From the NCBI GenBank assembly GCA_003971905.1, contig RSEE01000007.1, positions 496,001-560,000 on the forward strand: a DNA stretch of 64,000 nucleotides. Direction: 5' to 3'. Under the pieces are notes generated by a model. The model was not told the origin of the DNA, searched no databases, and was given only the letters and a program-made list of their open reading frames with translations. The position numbers and the translations under genes were made by a program. The DNA is from Moniliella sp. 'wahieum'. Its lineage: Eukaryota > Basidiomycota > Moniliellomycetes > Moniliellales > Moniliellaceae. How positions within the stretch are numbered: the first letter of the stretch is position 1; each line of letters opens with the position of its first letter. Shown piece by piece: positions 49,332 through 58,059 of this stretch.

Positions 49332-51773
49332 TCAGATGGTAAACGTGTGGTTCATCAGGCCTTCAATAAAGTGGGAACAAGCCAAGTGGGGCTTTTGGCC
49401 ATGCTGCACCACAAGCTGGTCGCGAAGGTGGGTGAGCACGTGATAATACGTCGGGGAAGGGTTCTTCTGGAGAAGTTGAAGGAAGGAAGTGGTGAGCGCT
49501 CCCAAGCTTGCTTTCGGGGCCCCGACGGCCCTTGATCTGGCTGTCGAGCTTACTTCCAGAGAGGACGATCTGTGCCATATCATGATCATTTTGGGAGGTT
49601 CGTGTGTGAGCCAAAATAAAGAACATGGAAGAGAGGGATGTCTTGGACGTACCACCATGGCCTTGGACGTTCGGTTGCGTATGAGTTGGTCACGCGACTG
49701 TTGAACACTTGCTTGGGGCAAAATTTTCAACATATCTCGGGCAACACTGTCCATATCGTTGTTCTCGAAAGCGCGGAGTACCTTGGCCCACCGTTCATCC
49801 TCCCACCATTCAATCATTTTCGATTCCTTGAGGTTGCCCATGCCATTGTATACCCATGGCAAGGCCAGCATGTTTCTCCCTTGGCAACAATCAACACGGT
49901 AACCAACTTGGATTGAGCAGGCAACGGTGCCACCAGATGATGGTAGAGGTCTTCATCAGTGATGATTCCTTGCGTCGCATAATCAGCCGGTATAACACTC
50001 CGGTGTTTCATCCGCCCCCCCTCTGTCTTATGGGAAGGATGAAGATGGGTGCCGTGACCGCAATAGTAGAAAGAACGAATCGCCCGGCTGGGCGTCGCGT
50101 ACGAGCCAGTTCATCGCCGCCTCCATATTAGCCCGAGTGGGCTGGCTACGCAGGGACAGGTTGGGATCGTCCTTAAACACGACCACATTTTCGGGTTTGT
50201 ACCGCTCCGAATCGGGACTCTGCCACATGATCCAACGCAGCATTTCATCCACCTTGTTCCACGGCCCGTTCAGACCCAGTTTAGAATGGCCACATAGCTG
50301 ATCCCAATCAATAGGGCTCGCCGACGCGTATAACGAAGAAAGCCATGCGCTGAAGCAGAAGGGGCAGACGTGAATGAAGGCTGGGCCGAGCTATCCTCGT
50401 GCTGCTGCGTCTGACGTGGCATGAGGGTAGGTGAGAAGACAGTGGCTGTGGTGGGTACATCTGACGCATAGGTTCGGCCTTTGCGGAGGGCTTTCTCGGA
50501 ATTGGAGGCGCCGGATGGGAACCGTGGGTGCCAGGCTGAAGCTGAGGCTGACGTTGATACTGGAGCTGGGGTTGGAGTTGTGACACATGTGGTTTGGGTG
50601 GAACTTGCGGTACGGATTGAACTTGGGACCGGGGCTGCATCTGGGCTTGAGTTGGTTCGTGAAGCTGGACCTGGGACTCAGATCGCTTAGCGATAGGGTC
50701 AAATGTAGACGGTGTAAAACGGACTGTTTTGGACGGGCGGGTGCTGTCTTCATTCCTGTAACAAAAGGAAGAGAGATGAGAATGTCACAACTCAACAAAT
50801 AAGGAAATATGGAGAAAAGGTAGGGGCGCGGGATACGAACTGGTAAGAAACCGGCGGGTACGCACTGTGAGAACCCGTGGAAGCCTGGCTGAAGGGGTCG
50901 GTCCAGGAACGCACATGGATTGCACTGGGCTTTTGAGTAGGAAAGTGACGGCTTCCATAATCAATGCTGTGAGCCCGAGGACGAGTCGTGGTCAAGCTTC
51001 CTGCTGCCATCGAATGCGTAGCTGATGCAGCTCCTGTCGTGGTGGGACCGTAGTTGACCGGTGTGCTGGGGTATTTATAGTTTGATGTCGGCTGTTGGAG
51101 GGAGTCGGGGTAAGAGCCGGGCATACTGTAGGCTTCTTCGGTGTTGTATGCCTTTTGCTCTGCCGGAAACGTAGTGGGTGGTGTGGAGTGATAGGATGTG
51201 ATGCTCTGGGCGCGGTTCTTGTCCTTGGAATGGGCGCGTTGAAGAGGGAATGAGACGGAGTGTGGTTCGGTACGGGTGACTGTGTGATGAGGCTAGACGA
51301 TAAGAGACGGGGGTGGGCGTAGTCGCCATGATATGATGAGTGGACAAATGTTTGAGTTGTTGACCAAGATTAGAATGGGATGTGGAGTTCGGATCTGCTG
51401 GTGGGAGGCTTCCTCCCCAACCGTGGGATATGTTGATGAGCTCTTTGGACTGCGGCTGTTGATTCGAGTTGGTAGCAGCACTTATGCTCATGTTACGGTA
51501 GTGTTCGGATATGTAACGAGACACTTTCTTCGCCTCGGGAGAAGGACAACTGGCTTGGGGGTAGGCATACGCCTGTGAGCAAAATGACACACATTCATAA
51601 AAGAGATGGATCACAGTTAGCAAGAACACAGCGCTTCCTGTTCGTCGTACTAGAGATAGTATGCTCTTGACGCTTGCGACTTACCAATCCTCGTTATGCC
51701 GTTGCGGCGGTGTTTCGGGGTGGAAAGCAGGTGGGTTTCCGTTCCAGGGGAGAGGAAAGTGGACGCGAGGCAT
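49332..51773 (-). CDS. Metacaspase-like protein with altered catalytic motif
   Basis: Exon 1 (ATG 51773, MPRVHFPLPWNGNPPAF) is followed by a 112-bp intron (51573-51684) and a long Gln/Pro/Ser-rich prodomain with AKKVSRYISEHYRNMS. A second intron is 50756-50836. The p20-like domain begins ALLIGISY (about 50310), with GPWNKVDEMLRWIMWQ, PTRANMEAAMNWLVRDAQPG and the histidine motif YYCGHG (about 50048-50068). The cysteine motif reads DCCQGR (about 49876-49893) where metacaspases have DCCHSG, if one missing G is allowed. The loop after the histidine lacks the usual acidic DGDEEDG-type segment and reads HLHPSHKTEGG instead. The C-terminus fits the family: ALPWVYNGMGNLKESKM, intron 49570-49652, IVLSGSKLDSQ, FLQLLQKNPSPTYYHVLTHL and GQKPHLACSH, ending at 49332. 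It is probably a divergent, possibly inactive paralogue; normal enzymes are Arg/Lys-specific cysteine proteases. Confidence 0.85.
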
Positions 51774-52908
51774 GATGAATACTGGGATCAAAGGTGGAGG
51801 TGCGGGAGGGGGGGTGGGAGGCAATTGTTATGAGAGAGATATGCCGGGCGGGGGGTTGATATATGCAGCCCACCGTCATCTGCACGTTGGGAAGGACATG
51901 CCAGAGTCTCCTCGACCATTATTACCCCTTTAGAGTTTGAGATATGGTAGCCGGAGAGCGTCCATAGAAAGATATGGTTAGGGAAGAGAAACGATCATAC
52001 TGTGGGGCTAGGAACACGTGTAGTATTAGTGGTGATTATATACAGTTCTACTTGAAGCTTGATGTAAGATAGAGTTACTAATGGAGATGAGATGCCTTCG
52101 ATGACGTATATGTGCAACAGACATTATGTGCTTTAAGTGGTGTGTGTATGTGGCGCAGCTGATGGTGTGGCTTATGACATATCACGCTTGGATAGTGGCT
52201 GTTATGGACACCAGCGTCAACAGCTGCGAGCGTCGCCCCCCATACGAAAGGGAGAGACGATTGAGTGCTTCTGCCCCTAAAGACGAGCCAAGCTGTGACG
52301 GTGGTCACAGGCGTTAACTGGTATAATGGCGAGAGGCATTATGACCTGGATTTCTGAGAGAGGTTGTGCTGGTTTTGAGCGCCAAAACACATCAAATCTC
52401 GTGAATTATACAAGGATGGAATTCTGTTGCTTTTTGGCTCTCATAATAACCTCTCTTTGTTCTTTTTTACGGGATGTGGGCACTGATGTCGTGTGGCCTG
52501 TGTTGAACGTTGAACACGTTGAGGCGCGCGTAAAGGCGAGGCGGTGAATGATTAATGATCCTCTCGGACGTCGGCCATTTCCGGAACGCGGCTTATGCGC
52601 AGCGGAAGGGAGGCCGGGGCTGAGTACTGAGTTCAGAGAGTAGGGACCACAGCCTACGCTATACTGGCCTTATTCTTCCAAATCTCTCGTGTGTCACATT
52701 GCCCACTATATGTTGTCTTCGTAGTCTTCCACGCGGTGAAAATCAAACACAGATATAGCGTGGCACCAGCCTGCACCACAGCCCCCTGCTTTCCCGCAAT
52801 TAAGCATGCGCCACACGGAGAGCCACGCCAAATAATATGGCACCCACATGCCGCCAGCGTCGTTACAAGTATTATACTATATTACTGCACATTATTTATG
52901 CATTCATG
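51774..52908. other. Upstream region of the metacaspase-like gene, no gene
   Basis: It contains the promoter side of the metacaspase-like gene and AT-richer sequence. Palindromic words TTGAACGTTGAACACGTTGA occur near 52503-52522 and GAGTACTGAGTTCAGAG near 52622. No supported ORF. It ends at the target duplication GCCGG. Confidence 0.5.
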
Positions 52909-52913
52909 GCCGG
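52909..52913. repeat. Target-site duplication GCCGG (left)
   Basis: It is identical to 56541-56545 on the other side of the chromovirus. Confidence 0.9.
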
Positions 52914-53093
52914 TGTCACAGTCGGGGCTAAGGCGAGGGAGACCAGGATCGGACTAGGCCAAGGGGTGTAGCAATCGTTCGTGGGGAAGAAGCAAGAAAG
53001 AGGACATGGTGCGAAGTGGAAGGAACAGGGAAGGAGCGAGACGCTCGAGACGAAGAAATTGGAAATGGGAGCGAGATCAGCCAAACTATGACA
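52914..53093 (-). repeat. 3' LTR of the chromovirus
   Basis: 180 bp; begins TGTCACAG and ends CTATGACA on the plus strand, so it has inverted TGTCA/TGACA ends. Compared with the right LTR there are four indel events (6 bases in total) and no substitution. Confidence 0.93.
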
Positions 53094-53107
53094 TTGCCCC
53101 CTTTCAG
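53094..53107 (-). promoter_or_regulatory. Polypurine tract
   Basis: On the minus strand CTGAAAGGGGGCAA ends directly at the LTR, the expected place for the plus-strand primer. Confidence 0.75.
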
Positions 53108-54683
53108 ACCTCATCTCCCGGGCGGCGACGGAGGCGAGAGAGGGCGAGTCGGCGGGCATGGGAGACAGGCTTATCGGGGTAGAGGGCGTGGAAACGGACC
53201 ACTGGCTCGGCGTCATGAGACATGTCCGCAGCGGGTACCCACTCCCGCTCGTGGACAGGATAGCCCCGGAAGTGAACAAAGTACTCAATGCGGCCACCAC
53301 GACCCTTGCGGCGAGAGTCGAGGACATGTTCAACCTCGTGATGAACCGCACCATCATCAGCATACTCGGGGAGAGGAGGCGGGGGCTCAATCAAGCGGGC
53401 AGGGACCACGTCACCAGGGGTGTAGGCTCGCAAGCGGGACACATGGAACACGTCATGGAGGTGTAGGTAGTCGGGGAGGCGGACCTGGTATGCGGCGCGG
53501 CCCACGGCGCGGACAATGGGAAAGGGCCGAGGTAGCGATAGTCGAGGCCGTCAGAAGGCCGCTGGCTGGCCATAGCCGTCCCGACGGACCAAGACAGGCT
53601 GGCCAGCAGTGAAGGAAGCCGCCTCGGTGCGCTGCTGATCGGCATAATGCTTGTAGCGGTCTTGGGCCGCGGCGAGCGTGCGGCGGGCCACCGCCTGGGC
53701 CGAGCGCAAGTCCTCCAAATATGACGCAGCATCGGGCACGGGCGAAGTGGAGGGCTCCAACTCCCCCCGGGGAGAGTAACCATAGGTGAGGACAAAGGGG
53801 GACTGGTGGGTGCTCGAGTGGGAGGACGAGTTGTAGGCGAATTCGGCCGTGGGGAGGAGGTCGAACCAGTTGGACTGCTGCTCGTCGAGGTAGCAGCGGA
53901 GGTACTGTTCGAGGATCTGGTTGAGTCGCTCAGTCTGGCCGTCCGTCTGGGGGTGGACGCGGTGCTGAGGCTCGACTTGATGCCCAAGTCGGCACACAAG
54001 GCTTGCCAGAAGTGGCTTGTGAAGGTCGGTCCCCGATCACTCACCAGATCCCGGGGAAGGCCATGGTAGCGAAAGACATGGTGTACAAACTGGCGTGCGA
54101 GCTGGGGCGCAGTGTCCGTCGTGTGGGCGGGAATGAAGTGACCCATTTTGGTACAACGATCCACCACCACCAGAATCGCGTCGTAACCATTGGATCGGGG
54201 AAGCTGGGTAATGTGGTCCATCGTCAAGTGGGTCCACGGGCCTTGGGGAGGGGAAAGGGGCTGAAGGGGTCCGGCGGGTTGGTGGCAAGGCGCTTTGGTC
54301 CGTTGGCAGCGGTCGCACGAGCGCACGTAGGCCCACACGTCGGCTGACAGGCGGGGCCACCAATATTGAGCGCGGACACGGGCCAACGTCTTGTCGCGCC
54401 CTTCATGACCCGCCAATGCCGAGTCGTGGGCTTGGTGGAGAATGGCAGCGCGGATCGGCCGGTCGCCGGGGACGTAGACCTGGTTTCCGTGCCACAAAAG
54501 ACCGTCGCGGACCGTCAAAGCATGGGGAGGTGGGCTTGGAGCCGTAGCAAGGGACCAACGAGGGTCACGAGGCACGAGTTGGCGGATGCGCTGTCGAATC
54601 TCGTCGGCAGACGCTCGCTCCACCACCGGTGTATCGGGGTCCGCCGCCATGAGCTTGAGGGCGGCGGCAGAACGTTCGGACAT
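53104..54683 (-). CDS. Integrase with chromodomain (Ty3/Gypsy pol remnant)
   Basis: The frame starting near 54683 has the integrase zinc-binding region (HDSALAGHEGRDKT ... SCDRCQRTKAPCHQ) and the catalytic core, with acidic residues in LTMDHITQLP and LVSDRGPTF; the third lies in HPQTDGQTERLNQILEQYLR in the next frame (53551-53997). One missing base near 53965 separates them. WFDLLPTAEFAYNSSSHSST and PFVLTYGYSPRG are typical of the family. The C-terminal part (53104-53505) has YQVRLPDYLHLHDVFHVSRL and a chromodomain, RIEYFVHFRGYPVHEREWVP. No reverse transcriptase or RNase H motif precedes the integrase. It probably forms one polyprotein with Gag. Confidence 0.92.
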
Positions 54684-54777
54684 GGGCTCCGCCAGTACTT
54701 GAGGTGCCGCGCCAGCGGGCCGGGAGGGAACCGAGGAGGGAAAAGGAATCGAGTTGACAGAGGGGGGCGAGATGGGG

Positions 54778-55019
54778 TTAGATGAGAGGTGGACTTGGGC
54801 CGGGGCCCGGGCGAGTGCTGGTGCTGGTGCGTAGTCTTGGTCTTGGGCTGGTCTGGGTGCTGGGGCTGGTCTTGGGGCTGGGGCTGGTCTTGGTGCTTGG
54901 GCTGGTCTTGGGGCTGGGGCTGGTCTTGGGGCTGGGGCTGGGCTTGGGGCTTGGGCTGGGCTTGGGGCTTGGGGGGTTGGGGCTGTGGCCGGGGTACAGT
55001 CGTGGAAGGCATATGGTGA
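54778..55019 (-). repeat. Pro/Gln-coding tandem repeat between Gag and integrase
   Basis: Hexamer-based tandem sequence (TGGGGC/TGGTCT units on the plus strand) that on the coding strand gives repeated PQPQDQ- and KPQAQP-like peptides. It occupies the place where protease and reverse transcriptase would be expected and may mark the deletion junction. Confidence 0.8.
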
Positions 55020-56323
55020 TCACGGCACTGCGCCTTGAGCGCGGCGCTCGGTGCGCCGGGCCGCCGCTTCAGCGGTGGCGGTGACTGCGCTGAGGTCCAT
55101 GGGCTCCGCTTCGGGGCGACGAGGGCCGAAACCAATGATTGCCGCCCGATCCCGGGGAGATGGCGGTACCATGAGCGCCCAGCGATTGCGATTGGTCGAT
55201 GTCAATGGCCGCTGTGCGCAGTTGTTCGAAACTGATCCGTCCCAAGTGAGCCGACTCGCCGCGGGAGGCGATTGCGTCACGCACCCGCGGCTTCAAGCCG
55301 TACAGAAAGCAATAGTAGCGGTCCTCATCCGACGCGTTGGGGTTCCAGCGACGCAGCAGAACCGTGAACGTAGCGGAATAGTCCGCTGCAGATCCCGTCT
55401 GCCGAAGACGACGAAACTCCTCAAACGCCTTCAGCGCCGGGTTGCGCTCGCCCCACTGCTCCAGGAAAGCTGCGCGAAACGCAGGCCAAGACTGGAGGGC
55501 GGGTGTGGTGCGCGCCTCCAGGGGAAGGGCCACCTCCGAGCCGAACTGCTCGACCCAAGTGAGGGCCTCTCCCTGCAGCAGGCCCATGAGCGGTCGATCC
55601 ATGCCGCCGCGCCATATGCGTGAGGGCGACGCGCGCGTAAATCTCGAAGGAGGTGACGACGTGCTGGGCCTGGACCCGGTCACGAGAGTTGGGATTCGCA
55701 CCAGACGACGGGCGGAAACGAACGGGCTCGAACATCTTAGGCTCTTCCGACACCGTGTTCGGGATGGCAGTCAGATCACCATAAGGCCCAGGGCGGGAGC
55801 GGGGGCGGGGCCGAGGACACCACGCCAGTTTGAGCCTCCCGTACCGAGGCGGCCAACCGGGCCTCTTCCGCGGCAAGCGCCGCCTCCTCCCGCCGCTGAC
55901 GGAGGCGGTGCTCACGGCGCTTCGCCTCTTGCTCATCCTCGAAAGCGCGGCGCTTCGCCTCTTGCTCATCCTCGAAAGCGCGGCGCTGGTCCTCCTGGGC
56001 TGCAAGGTAGGCCTGATTTTCCCGGGCCTCCGTCAACAGAAGCTGGCGCATTCTGCGGGCCTCATCGACCCGACGCTGAGCGGCCTCGAGGCCCAGCCCG
56101 GACAGGTCGGAGGCAGGCAATGTATACCCCGGGGGCGCGGGCGCAACAGACGGAGCTGCATGGGGGGGCCAGAGGGGCCAGCCGGGTGGAACCACTCCGG
56201 GCCATCGTCGTCGAACGGAGCGTCAGAGGGGGGTCGGACGGGGTCGGATTGGGCCGCGCCGCGCGATGGGTTGCGGCGCGCTAGGGTTACTGGGGTCAGG
56301 GGGTTGTCGTGGATCGAGGACAT
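55020..56323 (-). CDS. Gag protein of the chromovirus
   Basis: Starts at ATG 56323, 42 bp inside the 5' LTR (MSSIHDNPLTPVTLARRNPS). A coiled-coil region follows (AQRRVDEARRMRQLLLTEA and repeated AFEDEQEAKRR). The retrotransposon gag domain reads GEALTWVEQFGSEVALPLEA, SWPAFRAAFLEQWGERNPAL, AFEEFRRLRQTGSAADYSAT and YCFLYGLKPRVRDAI. It ends in MDLSAVTATAEAAARR near 55040-55100. I see no CCHC zinc knuckle. Frame changes near 56190 and 55740 resemble the indels elsewhere in the window. Confidence 0.88.
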
Positions 56324-56353
56324 CTCTGGTCGGGCTCGCCTGTTGACGGTTAG

Positions 56354-56364
56354 ACGAACGATAA
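56354..56364 (-). promoter_or_regulatory. Candidate self-priming primer-binding site
   Basis: Directly inside the 5' LTR the minus strand reads TTATCGTTCGT. Its nine bases ATCGTTCGT are the exact complement of ACGAACGAT inside the LTR (56424-56432). No match to a tRNA 3' end (TGG...) is seen. This is the arrangement of Tf1-type self-priming elements, where the start of the transcript folds back onto the primer site. It would put the transcript start near 56432. Confidence 0.5.
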
Positions 56365-56540
56365 TGTCACAGTCGGGGCTAAGGCGAGGGAGACCAGGAT
56401 CGGACTAGGCCAAGGGTGTAGCAATCGTTCGTGGGGAAGAAGCAAGAACAGAGGACATGGTGCGAAGTGGAAGGAACAGGGAAGGAGCGAGACGCTCGAG
56501 ACGAGAAATTGGAAATGGCGAGATCAGCCAAACTATGACA
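56365..56540 (-). repeat. 5' LTR of the chromovirus
   Basis: 176 bp, with the same ends as the left LTR. In minus-strand direction it is the upstream LTR. It is followed by the duplication GCCGG at 56541-56545. Confidence 0.93.
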
Positions 56541-56545
56541 GCCGG
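56541..56545. repeat. Target-site duplication GCCGG (right)
   Basis: It is identical to 52909-52913. Confidence 0.9.
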
Positions 56546-56894
56546 CACACCTGCGGCTGTGTACCTATCCCATACTGTTTCTCCAGTATATCAACTGATC
56601 GTGCTCGGCCTAGGGCGCGCTACAGTGATGCCGATGTGCACCTCCGCTGTTCAACTCTTCAACGGCTGGGCGCGCTGAGAGCTGGGAGCGCTGGGAGCGC
56701 TGGGAGTCTTTGCACATTTGTTGCAGTCCTCCTGAACGTTAGGTGTGAATAATATGGGACGCAGCCCCTGGCCGCCTTCATTGTATATGAATCGCAGCCG
56801 AAATGTGTTTGAGAGCAGACAAGAGGCACCGTGAAATGCGACATTATATGTATGACCTGGTGAGGCCGGTGATCGGAGAGAGAAGATAATATGA
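56546..56894. other. Spacer between chromovirus and solo LTR
   Basis: About 350 bp with GAGCGCTGGGAGCGCTGGGAG near 56685-56705 and no gene. It ends at the TATGA duplication (56890-56894) of the solo LTR. Confidence 0.5.
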
Positions 56895-57125
56895 TGATGA
56901 GACCTGGAGTCCTGATGGTCCTCGAGGGTGATGCAATCGCACTGGTGGTGGTGGTCTAAGCCAACCAGCACCACCTACAGAGGAACAACAAGCAGTGAGT
57001 CGCCACCAGGGGCTAAGCTGCGAACAAGGAAAAACAGAGAGAGAAAACAATGGAACTCCCAGGCTTGAGGAGGAACTGAAGGGACATATTGGCCAAGAAA
57101 GCACGAGCCACCCGATGGCTCAACA
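56895..57125. mobile_element. Solo LTR, family B, copy 2
   Basis: 231 bp starting TGATGAGACC and ending GGCTCAACA, flanked by the perfect duplication TATGA (56890-56894 and 57126-57130). It aligns along its length to 38207-38443 in the same orientation. The different duplications show two independent insertions. It lies 350 bp from the chromovirus but is not similar to that LTR. Confidence 0.87.
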
Positions 57126-58059
57126 TATGACACTGCGCCCGCGTTTCACGCGCTAATATATGAGACACGCCAGAGTGTGGCGAGGGACCGGGCTGTGGGC
57201 AGCGGAGGCTCTCTCTCTTCGGGTCTATGTCGATTGCATATTTGCAAAAAACCGTGTCACTTCACAGCTTTAAGCAGGGACATTGTGGAGACGCCTCCCC
57301 CCAGGCAGGAATGATGCTGGCTTTCTATCCCAGGTGATGCGCGTGATGAGATGCAGTGATAGAGAGAATGCGGAAGTGGGGTCGTATCCGGACTGAGAAA
57401 AGAGAAATCATATACATGTGGGAAGAGAGGGAGGATCGATGATGTCAATGATGGACGAGAGAATTGAAGAGGATCTCATTAGGGGGTGACTTCTTTTTGG
57501 CCACACACACCACATCTATCTATGTATCGGAGTGCCTACCATATGGAAGACGGGGGGGGGGTCCTTTCTGCGCCTATGTGTCGTGAAGGGCCCGAGATGA
57601 GAAGAGGACCGCCTATTCAGGAGACATTTTGCCGGCAAGCCGGACGTGGCAGGTTTCGCGTACCCGATGTCGCATGCCATGTGTCATGCTGCACGCGAGC
57701 AAGGACGCGTCGATGTATTACGTAACAGGCACTGCGCTGGCCCAGGGTTGTCATCGACCATCGACCACCGATCATCGGCCGTCGCGCAGCTGGACGTGTC
57801 CCGTCCCGTCCATCCCATCCCCACCGCCCCCCCCCACCTGCTCCCGCCGTCGTCGCGCACAGTCCACCCGTCGCCTCGCCCAACCCGTTTCGCCAGCGGT
57901 GCCGAATTGAGTGCGTGGGCATTTTCCGCCCTGCCTCGTTTCTTTTATCACTCGACGCGTTCTACTTGCCCGCGCCCCGTCACCGCTGCTTGCACGCGGC
58001 GCTTCCCCCCGCCTTCCTTCTGCCCTGGCTGCCTCCCACGCACCTCATCCACTCCCACC
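57126..58059. other. Upstream region of the RSC4-like gene
   Basis: About 0.9 kb. GACCATCGACCACCGATCATCGGCC near 57756-57780 is another palindromic cluster. The last 250 bp are CT-rich on the plus strand, fitting a promoter and leader. No separate gene is supported. Confidence 0.5.

Larger units (their letters stand above)
52914..56540 (-). mobile_element. Compact Ty3/Gypsy chromovirus lacking reverse transcriptase
   Basis: A 3,627-bp element bounded by two LTRs (52914-53093 and 56365-56540) and by the perfect 5-bp duplication GCCGG (52909-52913 and 56541-56545). Transcription is on the minus strand: the polypurine tract GAAAGGGGGC lies next to the left LTR. Order 5' to 3' is LTR, Gag, a Pro/Gln repeat tract, integrase, chromodomain, LTR. 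Protease, reverse transcriptase and RNase H are absent: only about 340 bp, which can encode neither, separates the Gag and integrase frames. Full-length relatives are usually 5-6 kb. The intact duplication and substitution-free LTR pair indicate recent transposition as this short form, which would need reverse transcriptase from another element. Confidence 0.93.

Noticed and set aside
54782-55084. Plus-strand Gly/Leu/Trp-rich protein
   Set aside because: It is the antisense shadow of the Pro/Gln repeat inside the chromovirus.
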